A stretch of 64,000 bases of DNA from the NCBI RefSeq assembly GCF_004114425.1, contig NZ_RDQF01000007.1, positions 124,001 to 188,000 of the forward strand, given 5' to 3'. Positions 10,201-19,161 of this stretch are shown here, piece by piece. The position numbers were made by a program, and so were the translations under genes. The notes below the pieces were generated by a model. The model had not been told where the DNA came from. It worked only from the letters and a program-made list of their open reading frames with translations, and made no database searches. The first letter of the stretch is position 1; each line of letters begins with the position of its first letter. Source of the DNA: Bradyrhizobium vignae (GTDB taxonomy: Bacteria; Pseudomonadota; Alphaproteobacteria; Rhizobiales; Xanthobacteraceae).

Positions 10201-10470
10201 CATGGCGCCATCGGTGGTCGCCTGGCTCGACATGTAGAGCATATTCTCAACGCCGTTGATCTGCTCTTCGATCGGTGTCGCCACCGTCTCCGCGATCACC
10301 TTGGGGTTGGCGCCGGGATAGGTCGCGCGCACCACGACGGAGGGCGGCACCACGTCCGGATATTCCGAGATCGGCATCGCGAACAGCGAGATCAGGCCGG
10401 CGAGGAAAATCAGGACCGACAGCACGCCGGCGAAAATCGGACGATCGATGAAGAATTTTGAGAGATTCAT
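7282..10470 (-). CDS. RND multidrug efflux permease, HAE1/AcrB family
   Basis: Inner-membrane proton/drug antiporter of a tripartite pump. From ATG 10470 (MNLSKFFIDRP) the protein has 1062 residues, standard for HAE1. Visible marks are the first membrane helix after FIDRPIF, the PISEYPDV loop, the TM4 pair of aspartates in GIVVDDAIVVVEN that carry protons, the TM10 lysine in LSAKNAILIVEF, and two large periplasmic loops. A start 15 codons upstream lacks family similarity, so MNLSK is chosen. It is downstream of the adaptor on the same strand, across a 164-base gap holding a palindromic repeat. No TolC-type outer-membrane gene follows. Confidence 0.93.
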   Translation of the reverse strand: MNLSKFFIDRPIFAGVLSVLIFLAGLISLFAMPISEYPDVVPPSVVVRATYPGANPKVIAETVATPIEEQINGVENMLYMSSQATTDGAMTLTVTFRLGTDPDKATQLVQNRVQQAEPRLPNVVRQLGIITKKSSPDLTMVVHLLSPNGRYDMTYLRNYAVLNVKDRLARIDGVGDVQLYGAGDYSMRVWVDPQKAAEHGLTASDIVRAIQAQNVEAAAGVVGSSPNIKGIDLQLSVNAEGRLANEEQFGDIVVKTGARGEVVRLRDVARIELGASEYGLRSLLDNKQAVAIPIFQAPGSNALQISDHVRATMAEIKKNMPEGVSYQIVYDPTQFVRSSIEAVIHTLLEAIALVVLVVILFLQTWRASIIPLLAVPVSIVGTFAVMHVFGFSINALSLFGLVLAIGIVVDDAIVVVENVERNIEAGLSPRDATYQAMREVSGPIIAIALVLIAVFVPLAFISGLTGQFYKQFALTIAISTVISAINSLTLSPALSALLLKGHDEPKDKLTIVMEKSLGWFFRRFNRAFTYSSESYSGTITKVISGKAAVMGLYVGLVGLTALLFQQVPSGFVPGQDKQYLVGFARLPDGATLDRTEEVIRKMSDIALTQPGVESSVAFPGLSISGFTNSSNAGIVFSTLKPFDERKDPSLSGPAIAAELNKKYAGIQEAFIAMFPPPPVNGLGTIGGFKLQIEDRAGLGYDALNEATKAFMAAMQKAPEIAGVFSSFQVNVPQLFADIDRTKALQLGVPVTEVFNTLQIYLGSYYVNDFNKFGRTYSVRVQADAPFRARADDIRQLKVRSSSGDMVPLSALLKIRQSAGPERAIRYNGFLSSDINAAAAPGFSSGQAQEAATRIAAEVLPPGFAFEWTDLTYQEFIAGNSGIWVFPLAILLVFLVLAALYESLTLPLSIIMIVPMGLLAAMFGVWISKGDNNVFTQIGLIVLVGLSAKNAILIVEFARELEFAGRTPIRAAIEASRLRLRPILMTSMAFIMGVLPLVLSTGAGSEMRRAMGVAVFSGMIGVTVFGLFLTPVFYVLLRTVTGMKPLTHHGSDISAAPVQGLAE

Positions 10471-10515
10471 GGCCTTGCCCCTGGGCAATATCATTCCGAT
10501 CTCTGGCCGCCTCAC

Positions 10516-10627
10516 CGTCGTTCCGGGGCGCGCGCGTTGCGCGCGAATCCGGAATCCAGAGGTGAAGTGATCGGAGTTTCGTAACTGTTCGATCCCGGGT
10601 TCGTGCTACGCGCGCCCCGGGATGACG
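10516..10627. repeat. REP-like palindromic element between adaptor and permease
   Basis: The ends are mirror images: GTCGTTCCGGGGCGCGCG from 10517 and CGCGCGCCCCGGGATGACG ending at 10627. The middle has GATCCCGGGTTCG. The same end sequence (CATTCCGGGGCG / CCCCGGAATGACG) recurs at 61591-61692 and 63212-63317. It lies inside the efflux operon, where it could fold in the mRNA and set the adaptor-to-permease ratio. Confidence 0.75.
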
Positions 10628-10634
10628 GAAAGCA

Positions 10635-11876
10635 CTAGCGTTGCACCACGTCCTGGTTGCTGTGGTTGGACGCCTGCTGCGGCCCCCGCGCGCCCATCTG
10701 CGCGATCTCCGTCTTGAGGAGGGCGCCGGGACGCACGCGCTGCAGGCCGTTGACGACGATGCGGTCGCCGGACTTCAGGCCCGAGGTGACGATACGAAGC
10801 CCGTCGACGGCGCCGCCGAGGGTAACCGGCCGGTAGACGGCGCGATTGTCATCGCCCACCGCCATCACGAACTTCTTGTCCTGGTCGGTGCCGATCGCGC
10901 GCTCGTCGATCATCACCAGCGCCTGTTGCTTCGGCTGGCCCATGCGCACGCGGGCGAACTGGCCGGGGATAAGGCGGCCGTCATCGTTCTTGAATACCGC
11001 GCGGACGCGGATGGTGCCGCTCTGGCCGTTGACCTGGTTGTCGATGAGCTGGATGTGGCCCTTCGCGGACAAGCCGCCCGAGGTCGTCATCTCGACCGGG
11101 ATCTGGTCAAGCTTGCCGCGCCGGCCGGCGCTATCTGCGATCGAGTTCAGCGCGCGCAGCACGACCTCTTCATCCGCATCGAACGAGGCGTAGATCGGAT
11201 TGACCGAGACCAGCGAGGTCAAGACCGGGGATGCGGTGCCGGCGGCGACGAGATTGCCGACGGTGACCTCGATCTTGCCGACGCGGCCATCCACGGGTGC
11301 GCGCACCTCGGTGTAGTCGAGATTGAGCTTTGCCGTCTGCAGCGTCGCCTCGGCCGCCTTGACGTTGGCGATGGCTTCACGATGGGCATTGTCGCGCTGG
11401 TCGTAGTCGCGCCGGGTGACCACGGCATTGCCGACGAGCTGCGCGCCGCGCTCGAGCTCGCTCTGGGTGAAAACGACGCGGGCTTTCGCAGCCTCGAGCT
11501 GGGCCGCAGCCTTGTCGACCTCGGCCGCATAAGGGGCGGGATCAATCTTGAACAGCACGTCGCCAGCCTTCACCAGCGCACCTTCGGTGAAGTTTGCCGA
11601 CAGGATCGCACCCGCGACGCGTGGGCGGAGCTCGACGCGGTTGATGGCCTCGAGCCGGCCGGAGAAATCGTCCCACAGCACGGTCTGCCGTGGCTCGATC
11701 ATCGCGACGGTGACGGAGACAGCTTGTTCAGCCGCCGCCGGTGCGGTCGCTTGCGCGGCATGAAAATAGCGGCCGGTGGCGATCGAGCCGGCCGCGGCGA
11801 GGGCGCCCACGATGGCAACGCCACTCAGAAGGCGGCGGAAACGGCCGGTGCGGGAGGTATTTTGGGAGGGGTGCAT
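10635..11876 (-). CDS. RND efflux periplasmic adaptor (membrane-fusion protein)
   Basis: Links the permease to an outer-membrane channel. It has 413 residues: an N-terminal membrane anchor (residues 14-33), a lipoyl half-motif around VELRPRVAGAI, a coiled-coil hairpin (about 115-190, rich in Ala/Glu/Lys), a second lipoyl half with LDYTEVRAPVDGRVG, then the beta-barrel and membrane-proximal domains. There is no Cys for lipidation. GGAG precedes the ATG by 7 bases. It is the first gene of the efflux operon and divergent from the TetR gene, so it is likely repressed by that regulator. Confidence 0.92.
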   Translation of the reverse strand: MHPSQNTSRTGRFRRLLSGVAIVGALAAAGSIATGRYFHAAQATAPAAAEQAVSVTVAMIEPRQTVLWDDFSGRLEAINRVELRPRVAGAILSANFTEGALVKAGDVLFKIDPAPYAAEVDKAAAQLEAAKARVVFTQSELERGAQLVGNAVVTRRDYDQRDNAHREAIANVKAAEATLQTAKLNLDYTEVRAPVDGRVGKIEVTVGNLVAAGTASPVLTSLVSVNPIYASFDADEEVVLRALNSIADSAGRRGKLDQIPVEMTTSGGLSAKGHIQLIDNQVNGQSGTIRVRAVFKNDDGRLIPGQFARVRMGQPKQQALVMIDERAIGTDQDKKFVMAVGDDNRAVYRPVTLGGAVDGLRIVTSGLKSGDRIVVNGLQRVRPGALLKTEIAQMGARGPQQASNHSNQDVVQR

Positions 11877-11890
11877 TTGCGCGCTCCAGA

Positions 11891-11957
11891 TATGTAGTGT
11901 TCGCTACAGATGTGGAGCTGGATACCGCAGCGCAAGATACTTATGTACCGTTCGCTA
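11891..11957. promoter_or_regulatory. candidate TetR operator: repeated 16-bp motif
   Basis: TATGTANNGTTCGCTA occurs twice in direct orientation, at 11891-11906 and 11942-11957 (51 bases apart), between the adaptor and TetR genes. The first copy is also part of a dyad, TGTAG-N6-CTACA (11893-11908). A further partial TGTAGCG lies near 11967. Such repeats in a TetR/efflux divergent region are typical operators. Inference only. Confidence 0.5.
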
Positions 11958-12076
11958 AGAAAATTGTAGCGCGATACCGCAAGAATTGGAAGGCACTAGG
12001 AAAGTAGAATTAGAACAAATAGTTAGGATTCGGCGTTAAGCCTTAGGCAGAACCTGAATTCCGAGGAGGTAGGTAC

Positions 12077-12685
12077 ATGGGCATGGGACGCCCCCGCGAA
12101 TTCGACGCCGAAATGGCGTTGGATCAGGCGATGGAAGTGTTTTGGCGCCATGGCTATGAGGGCGCGACGATCGCCCAGCTCACGGAGGCCATGGGTATCA
12201 ATCCGCCCAGCCTCTATGCCTGCTTCGGCAACAAGGAAGGCTTGTTGAAGGCCGCGCTCGATCGGTACACCAAGCTGCGCGGCGCCTGGATGGACGAGGT
12301 GGTGGCAGCGCCGACCGCCCGCGCCGTCGCCGAGCGGATGCTGATGGGCATCGCCGAAAAACAGACCGATCCCGCCAATCCGCCGGGCTGCCTGCTGGTG
12401 CAAGGCGGCATCGCCTGCGGCACCGGCTCCGAGAACGTCCCCTTCGAGCTCGCCGCCCGCCGTGCCCAGAACGAGGACCAGCTTCGCGACCGTTTCGTCC
12501 GCGCAAAGGCGGAGGGCGATCTCAAGGAAAGCGCCGATCCCGCCGCGCTCGCGCGCTACGTCTCGGCGGTGTCGGTCGGCATGGGCGTGATGGCGTCTTC
12601 GGGCGCCGATCGCGAAGCGCTGCGGCAGGTCGCGAGCGTCGCCGTGCAGGCGGTCGAGGCGCAGTCGGCCGACAGGCCCCAATAG
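12077..12685 (+). CDS. TetR/AcrR-family transcriptional regulator
   Basis: Probable repressor of the divergent RND pump. It has 202 residues: an N-terminal helix-turn-helix (about 9-55, with YEGATIAQLTEAMGINPPSLYACFGNKEGL matching the family signature) and a ligand-binding C-terminal domain. Residues 100-115 (PPGCLLVQGGIACG) match the subgroup often found next to efflux and oxidoreductase genes. GAGGAGG lies 7 bases before the ATG. The divergent arrangement with repeated motifs in the 200-base gap supports local control. Confidence 0.92.
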   Translation: MGMGRPREFDAEMALDQAMEVFWRHGYEGATIAQLTEAMGINPPSLYACFGNKEGLLKAALDRYTKLRGAWMDEVVAAPTARAVAERMLMGIAEKQTDPANPPGCLLVQGGIACGTGSENVPFELAARRAQNEDQLRDRFVRAKAEGDLKESADPAALARYVSAVSVGMGVMASSGADREALRQVASVAVQAVEAQSADRPQ

Positions 12686-12743
12686 CCTCGCCGGACCTCA
12701 TCTTGCGCGCCGCCTCGGCGCCTCTCTTGGATTTGCAGCGACC

Positions 12744-13646
12744 ATGTTCGCGCTGACATTTCTCGGGACATCGGCGAGCGTTCCCTCAGCGGAGCGCAAC
12801 CATCCGGCGCTCCTCGTGGAAGCCGCAGGCAAGCGCGTCCTGATTGATTGCGGCGAGGGCACGCAGCGCCAGTTGCTGCGCAGCGGCGCCGGCTTTCGGC
12901 GGCTCGACCGCATCCTGCTGACGCACGCGCATCTCGATCACGTGCTCGGCATCCCCGGCCTGTTCTCGACGCTGGGCTTGCGGCAGACCTCCGACGCGAT
13001 GACAATTCACGGCGGGCAGGGAACGCTCGACATCGTCATCCGAATGCTCGCAGGCCTGTGGGGCGCGGGCAGGGCGCCGATCGCGGTCAAGTTCGCACCG
13101 CTGAGCGCGGGACGGGTCATCGATGCCGATGAATTCACCATTGACTGTTTTCCGGTCCGCCATCGCGACACCGACAGTTTTGGTTTCGTCTTCCAAAGCC
13201 CCGCGCGCCGTCATCTTCGGCCTGATCGCCTCGTAGCGCTGGGTGTCCCCGACGGTCCCTTGCGCGGCGAGTTGGCCGCGAGCCGACCGATCGTGCTTGC
13301 CGGCCGAACCATCGATCCGGAAGACGTGCTCGGCCCCCCGAGCCGCGGAAGGAGGCTCGTCGTGATCGGCGACATCGAGACCACCGAGGGGCTGTCCCCA
13401 TACGTAGCCGACGCCAACATGATGGTGATCGAGGCGACGTTCCTCGATCGCGACGCGCCGACCGCGCGGAATTACGGCCATCTCACAGCGGCGGAGGCCG
13501 CTTCCTTCGCGGCCGCGAATAATGTCGGCCAGCTCGTGCTGACCCATATGTCAGGGCGCTACGAAGACGAGGAGATCCTGGCGGAGGCGACAAGGATATT
13601 TCCGAACAGCCGGATCGCCGCCGACTTCGACCGTCTCGTGATCTAG
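12744..13646 (+). CDS. rnz: ribonuclease Z-like metallo-beta-lactamase-fold hydrolase
   Basis: Expected to trim tRNA 3' ends. The 300-residue length fits short-form RNase Z. The zinc motif THAHLDH (H61, H63, D65, H66) follows DCGEGTQRQL, the RNase Z-type motif 1 region. Other ligands are the His in FPVRHRD, the Asp in VIGDIETT and the His in VLTHMSGRY. The segment around LGPPSRG resembles the flexible-arm region but is short. The ATG at 12744 lacks an obvious ribosome site. It lies 58 bases after the TetR gene. A plain MBL hydrolase of the arylsulfatase or phosphodiesterase type is the alternative. Confidence 0.8.
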   Translation: MFALTFLGTSASVPSAERNHPALLVEAAGKRVLIDCGEGTQRQLLRSGAGFRRLDRILLTHAHLDHVLGIPGLFSTLGLRQTSDAMTIHGGQGTLDIVIRMLAGLWGAGRAPIAVKFAPLSAGRVIDADEFTIDCFPVRHRDTDSFGFVFQSPARRHLRPDRLVALGVPDGPLRGELAASRPIVLAGRTIDPEDVLGPPSRGRRLVVIGDIETTEGLSPYVADANMMVIEATFLDRDAPTARNYGHLTAAEAASFAAANNVGQLVLTHMSGRYEDEEILAEATRIFPNSRIAADFDRLVI

Positions 13647-13661
13647 GCGCCGCGACCGCGC

Positions 13662-14495
13662 TCAGCTCGACAATCCCGACTTGATCGCGAGATCCTGCGC
13701 CTGGCTCGTCACCTGCACCAGCCGCGGCAGCGCCTGATCGCGGAAGGCCGCCATGTCCATCCGCATCGCATCGACGGTGACGCTCAATCCGGCGATCACC
13801 AGACCTTGCGCGTCGAAGATCGGCGTTGCCAGCGTGCGCAGGCCATAGGCGTTCTCACCGTCGGAGACGGCATGGCCTTTCTTCTTGACCTGATCGAGCC
13901 GGGCGAGCAGGGCATCGAGGTCGGTGAGCGTTCGCTCCGACAGCTTTAGGCGGGGGCGCAACTGGAGCCGCGCGATCTGCTCGTCGCGCGCCAGATACGC
14001 CAGCATGACGTGGCCGAGCGCGGCGCTGTAGGCGGGGATGCGCGTGCCCGGCCGGCGATCCATCTTGTGGCGATCGAGGCCGGCACCGACGCGGGCAAGA
14101 TAGACCACGTCGCCGCCGTCGAGGATGCCGAGCGAAGCCGCATCGCCCACCGCAGGCACGAGCTCGCGCAGCAGCGGCTCGACGATGGTCCGTAAGGATC
14201 CGTGCGACAGCACGGTGTAGCCGAGATCGAGGCAGGCGACGCCGAGGCGGAATCGGCGGCTCTGCGGAACCGCCTGGAGATATCCGAGCTCGATCAGGGT
14301 CTGGATCAGCCGGAACGCGGTTCCGCGATCGAGATCGGCCCGTGCGGCAATCTCACTCAGGGTGAGCTCGAAGGCCTCGCTGGTGAAACTCTTGAGCACG
14401 GCGAACGCCTTGCCGACGGAAGCGACGTAATTCTTTGGATTTTTCGGTGTGGATTCAGGTTTACGCTTTGCGGCCTTGTTCTCAGCCTTTGCCAT
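13662..14495 (-). CDS. IclR-family transcriptional regulator
   Basis: Probable local regulator of the divergent sugar-acid operon. From ATG 14495 (MAKAENKAAKRKP) it has 277 residues. A Lys-rich tail of about 25 residues is followed by the winged helix (YVASVGKAFAVLKSF to LIELGYLQAV) and the effector-binding domain (LREL...ASLGILDGGDVVYLARV, GRPGTRIPAYSAALGHVMLAYL). The upstream in-frame start at 14627 would add a Cys-rich unlikely leader, so 14495 is preferred. A perfect 6-5-6 palindrome sits in the intergenic gap near its promoter. Confidence 0.9.
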   Translation of the reverse strand: MAKAENKAAKRKPESTPKNPKNYVASVGKAFAVLKSFTSEAFELTLSEIAARADLDRGTAFRLIQTLIELGYLQAVPQSRRFRLGVACLDLGYTVLSHGSLRTIVEPLLRELVPAVGDAASLGILDGGDVVYLARVGAGLDRHKMDRRPGTRIPAYSAALGHVMLAYLARDEQIARLQLRPRLKLSERTLTDLDALLARLDQVKKKGHAVSDGENAYGLRTLATPIFDAQGLVIAGLSVTVDAMRMDMAAFRDQALPRLVQVTSQAQDLAIKSGLSS

Positions 14496-14571
14496 CCTCG
14501 AATGCCCGCCATGACAGCTGCCCTTGACGCGGCGGCAGCTGGATCCTACCAACTGGATAGAGCATAACAAA

Positions 14572-14588
14572 TGTTCGCATTCCGAACA
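14572..14588. promoter_or_regulatory. candidate IclR operator palindrome
   Basis: TGTTCG at 14572-14577 and CGAACA at 14583-14588 form a perfect inverted repeat with a 5-base spacer, 26 bases before the aldolase start codon. IclR regulators of the PcaR/PobR type bind sites with a GTTCG half, so the match is in keeping with the adjacent regulator. Inference. Confidence 0.5.
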
Positions 14589-14614
14589 ATATCGATTTGG
14601 CGATCGGAGGAAGT

Positions 14615-15538
14615 TTGTCGACATCATCGCTGCACCCTCATGGCGTGTTCTCCGCCGCGTTGACGCCCCTCGACGCCGGGCTCGCCCCCGATCATGCGCG
14701 CTTCGTCGCGCATTGCCGTTACCTGCTGGACGAAGGCTGTGACGGCATCGCGCTGCTGGGCACCACCGGCGAAGCGAACTCCTTCTCCGCAGCCGAGCGC
14801 ATGGCGCTGCTCGAGGCAGTGGTGGCCGCGGGCATCGCGCCGCAGCGGCTTCTGCCAGGCACCGGCGTCGCTGCGCTCACTGAGACCATTGCGCTGACGC
14901 GTCACGCGCTCTCGGTCGGGGTCGACACCGTGGTGATGCTGCCACCGTTCTACTACAAGGGCGTCAGCGACGACGGCATCTACGCGTCCTACAGCGAAGT
15001 CGTGCAGCGCATCGGCGATGCCAGGCTGAGGATCGTGCTCTACCACATCCCGCAGATGTCGGCCCAGCCGATCTCGCATGCGCTGATCGAGAGGCTGCGC
15101 AAGGCCTATCCTGCGATCTTCACCGGCATCAAGGATTCCTCCGGCGACTTCGCCAACATGACCGCGATGGTCGAGCGTTTCCCGGGTTTTTCGGTTCTCG
15201 TCGGGGCAGATCCACTGCTCTTGCCGCTGCTGCGCAAGGGCGGGGCAGGCTGCATCACCGCAACCTCCAATCTCGTCGCGCGCGACCTTGCCTACGTCTA
15301 CAAGCATTTTCGCGACAGCGACGATGATGCGGGGCTCAAGGCGGCGCGGGAGCGCATCGTGAAGGCGCGCGAGCTGGTCTCGCGTTTCCCGCAGATGGCG
15401 TCGCTGAAGACGATCGTTGCCGAGCGCACCGGTCATGCCGGATGGCAGCGCCTGCGGCCGCCGCTGGAATCGCTGCCGCCGGTCCAAGTGAAAGAGCTGC
15501 TTGCGGATGCGGCGGCATTCGCCGCCGCCACCGTGTAG
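14615..15538 (+). CDS. dihydrodipicolinate synthase-family aldolase
   Basis: Class I aldolase/lyase of the DHDPS-NAL family, forming or cleaving a keto-acid. From the TTG at 14615 it has 307 residues. TTG is chosen because GGAGG lies at 14606-14610 with no better start. Conserved are GTTGE (about 50-54), the catalytic Tyr143 in LYHIP and the Schiff-base lysine K173 in GIKDSSGD. The divergent IclR and the downstream acid-sugar genes argue for catabolic aldol cleavage rather than lysine biosynthesis. A 4-hydroxy-2-oxoglutarate or sugar-acid aldolase role is possible; the substrate cannot be read. Confidence 0.88.
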   Translation: MSTSSLHPHGVFSAALTPLDAGLAPDHARFVAHCRYLLDEGCDGIALLGTTGEANSFSAAERMALLEAVVAAGIAPQRLLPGTGVAALTETIALTRHALSVGVDTVVMLPPFYYKGVSDDGIYASYSEVVQRIGDARLRIVLYHIPQMSAQPISHALIERLRKAYPAIFTGIKDSSGDFANMTAMVERFPGFSVLVGADPLLLPLLRKGGAGCITATSNLVARDLAYVYKHFRDSDDDAGLKAARERIVKARELVSRFPQMASLKTIVAERTGHAGWQRLRPPLESLPPVQVKELLADAAAFAAATV

Positions 15539-15565
15539 ACTCGACCGAAGCGACGAGGCGAACCG

Positions 15566-17005
15566 ATGTCCGATGCTTTCCAGGATGCGCTGGCCGGGCT
15601 CGCCGCGATCGTCGGCGACAAGCATGTCATCGCGTCCGGACCCGACCAGGAGCCCTATGTGGTGGACTGGCGCGGGCGCTATCACGGCCGTGCGGTCGCG
15701 GTGGTGAAGCCGGGCTCGACCGCCGAGGTCGCCGCCATCGTGAAATTCTGCGCCGCAAGGCGGCTCGCCATCGTGCCGCAGGGCGGCAACACCGGCATGT
15801 GCGGGGCGGCGACGCCCGACGATCGCGCGGGCAATGTCGTGATCCGGCTCGACCGCATGCGGGCCGTGCGCGACGTCAGTCCGCTCGCCAACACCATCAC
15901 GGTGGAGGCCGGCTGCATCCTCGCGGAGGTACAGAACGCGGCGCGGGACGTCGACCGCTACTTTCCCTTGAGCCTTGGCGCCGAGGGCTCCTGCCAGATC
16001 GGCGGCAACATCTCGACCAACGCCGGCGGCACCGCCGTGCTGCGTTACGGTCCGACGCGCGATCTCGTGCTCGGGCTGGAGGTCGTCTTGCCCGATGGCC
16101 GCGTCTTCAATGGCCTGCGCGCACTGCGCAAGGACAATACGGGCTATGCGCTCAAGCAGCTCTTCATCGGCGCGGAGGGCACGCTCGGCATCGTCACCGC
16201 GGCAGTGCTGAAGCTGTTCGCGCCCCCGCGCAGCTCGGCCCTGGCGTTGTTGAAGCTGCAAGGCGTGGAGCAGGCGCTCGAGATCATGCAGCGCCTGCGT
16301 GGCGCAGTCGGCGACCGGCTCGGCAGCCTCGAGATCATGTCGCGCTCGCAGGTCGAGGCGATCGCCGCGACGGTGCCGCATGTCACCATTCCCTTCGAGC
16401 TGACGACGCCGTGGTATCTGATCGTCGAGCTGACCGATACGCTCGCGGGCGTTGACCTCAATGAGCCGCTGGCCGCGGTCCTCGCGGATGCGATGGAAGC
16501 CGGGCTCGCTGACGACGCCATATTGGCTTCCAATCTGACCCAGGCGAAGGCGATCTGGTCTGTCAGGCACAGCGTGTCCGAAGGCAACAAGCGCAGCGGC
16601 TATGTCGTGTCGCACGACAGCGTGGTGCCGCTGGAGCGCCAGGCAGCGTTCGTCAACAATGTCGAAGCCCGCATCAAGGCGGCCCTCCCGCATGCGAACG
16701 TCGTCATGCACGGCCATATCGGCGACGGCAACATCCACGTCGTGGCCCTGATCGATCGCGTGCATTGCCAGGATCCGGATACGACAGCGAGGCTCGTGGC
16801 GCACATCAACGAGATCGTCGACGACGAGACCGCGGCGCAGGATGGAGCGATTAGTGCCGAGCACGGCATCGGCATTACCAATCGCGGCAGGCTTGCGCGG
16901 GTCGCCGATCCTCTCGATATCGAGCTGATGCGCGACATCAAGCAATTGCTCGATCCGCATCGCCTGATGAATCCCGGCAAAATCTTCAGCATGGGCGTAG
17001 CCTGA
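15566..17005 (+). CDS. FAD-linked D-2-hydroxyacid dehydrogenase (GlcD/D2HGDH type)
   Basis: Oxidises a 2-hydroxy acid to the 2-keto acid with FAD. It has 479 residues, typical for this VAO-type family. The FAD domain shows PQGGNTGMCGAATP (55-100 region) and NISTNAGGTAVLRYG, the glycolate-oxidase / D-2-hydroxyglutarate dehydrogenase signature. The C-terminal FAD-oxidase domain holds the metal-ligand segment HGHIGDGNIHV and ends in SAEHGIGITN...LDPHRLMNPGKIF. GAGG lies 7 bases before the ATG. It is the second gene of the operon and could feed keto-acids to the aldolase. Confidence 0.88.
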   Translation: MSDAFQDALAGLAAIVGDKHVIASGPDQEPYVVDWRGRYHGRAVAVVKPGSTAEVAAIVKFCAARRLAIVPQGGNTGMCGAATPDDRAGNVVIRLDRMRAVRDVSPLANTITVEAGCILAEVQNAARDVDRYFPLSLGAEGSCQIGGNISTNAGGTAVLRYGPTRDLVLGLEVVLPDGRVFNGLRALRKDNTGYALKQLFIGAEGTLGIVTAAVLKLFAPPRSSALALLKLQGVEQALEIMQRLRGAVGDRLGSLEIMSRSQVEAIAATVPHVTIPFELTTPWYLIVELTDTLAGVDLNEPLAAVLADAMEAGLADDAILASNLTQAKAIWSVRHSVSEGNKRSGYVVSHDSVVPLERQAAFVNNVEARIKAALPHANVVMHGHIGDGNIHVVALIDRVHCQDPDTTARLVAHINEIVDDETAAQDGAISAEHGIGITNRGRLARVADPLDIELMRDIKQLLDPHRLMNPGKIFSMGVA

Positions 17006-17007
17006 CC

Positions 17008-18110
17008 ATGACGAGCGTCCGCCTGCTTGCTGACGATCTCACCGGTGCCCTCGACACCGCGGCGGAGTTCGTCGGCCTGTGCGGACCGTTTGACGTCACC
17101 TGGCCGGACGCACCTGCGACGTCCGGCTCCGGGAGTCTCGCGATCGACAGCGGTACCCGCGAGCGGTCGAAGGCCGAGAGCGTCGAGATCGTCGCGCGGC
17201 TGGCGCCGCAGCTCGAGGGGGCGACGATTGCCTACAAGAAGGTCGACAGCCTCCTGCGTGGCGCGTGGGCGGCCGAGCTCGGCGCCTGCCTGCGCAGCGG
17301 CCACTGGGTATCCTGCGTCGTCGCGCCCGCGTTCGACTATCAGGGGCGCCGCACCGCGGGCGGCCAGCAATTCGCGCGCACGATGCAAGGCGAGTGGCAC
17401 CGGGTCGGCGACAATTTGCTCGATCAGTTGAGGCAGGACGGCATCGAGGCGCGGCAGGGCAGCTCCGATACGCTGGCGCTGGGCGGCGTTCAGGTGTTCG
17501 ATGCCGAGAGCGACATCGACCTCGATCGCGTCGTCGAGATGGCACGACGCATGCCGGGACCCGTACTGTGGTGCGGAAGCGGCGGATTGGCCGGCGCGCT
17601 TGCACGCAGCCACCGTGCCGATGCGCCGAGCCAATTGAAGTTGCCGGTGCTGGGGTTGTTCGGCTCCGACCAGCCCGCCACCGCCTCTCAGCTGGCTGCG
17701 TGTGGCGCGGCGACGATTGCGCTTGCGGAAGGCGAGGGCGCGGCGCGCGTCCGGCGCAAGCTGGGCGACGACCGCGTCGCGATGGTCAAATTCTCTCTCG
17801 CCGAAGGCTTGATGCGCACTGAAGCGGCGCGGCGGATCGCGCGCGAAATGGCGGCATTGATTGCGGCGCTCGACCCGCCCGGCACGCTGATTGTCGCCGG
17901 CGGTGAGACCCTGAAGGCCGCATGCGTTGCCCTTGGCGCGCATGCGCTCCAGGTGACAGGACGTATCGTTCCTGGATTGCCGCGCTCGATCCTGCAAGGC
18001 GGGCGCTGGGCCGGCGTCGACGTGATCTCGAAATCCGGCGCATTCGGTCCCAGCGGGCTGTGGCGTGACCTACTCCGGGACAATCATCTGCTCAGAATGG
18101 AGAGTCCGAC

Positions 18111-18114
<4 letters not shown>
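17008..18114 (+). CDS. DUF1537 four-carbon acid-sugar kinase
   Basis: Members of this family phosphorylate four-carbon acid sugars (threonate/erythronate) at C4. The N-terminal domain begins LLADDLTGALDTAAEF with the family DDxTGA motif, and the C-terminal nucleotide-binding domain has VAGGETLKA and the terminal SKSGAFG. It has 368 residues, somewhat short for the family. It is two bases after the dehydrogenase and overlaps the PdxA-like gene by 4 bases (ATGA). This kinase/PdxA2 pairing is the known arrangement for D-threonate-type pathways, so D-threonate or a related acid is the likely substrate. Confidence 0.85.
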
Positions 18115-19148
<1,034 letters not shown>

Positions 19149-19161
19149 GATCGAACGCACG

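Noticed and set aside
14624..16960. Long minus-strand open frame (778 codons) across the aldolase and FAD dehydrogenase genes
   Set aside because: It is a shadow of two recognisable plus-strand genes, with Arg/His/Asp-rich antisense composition.
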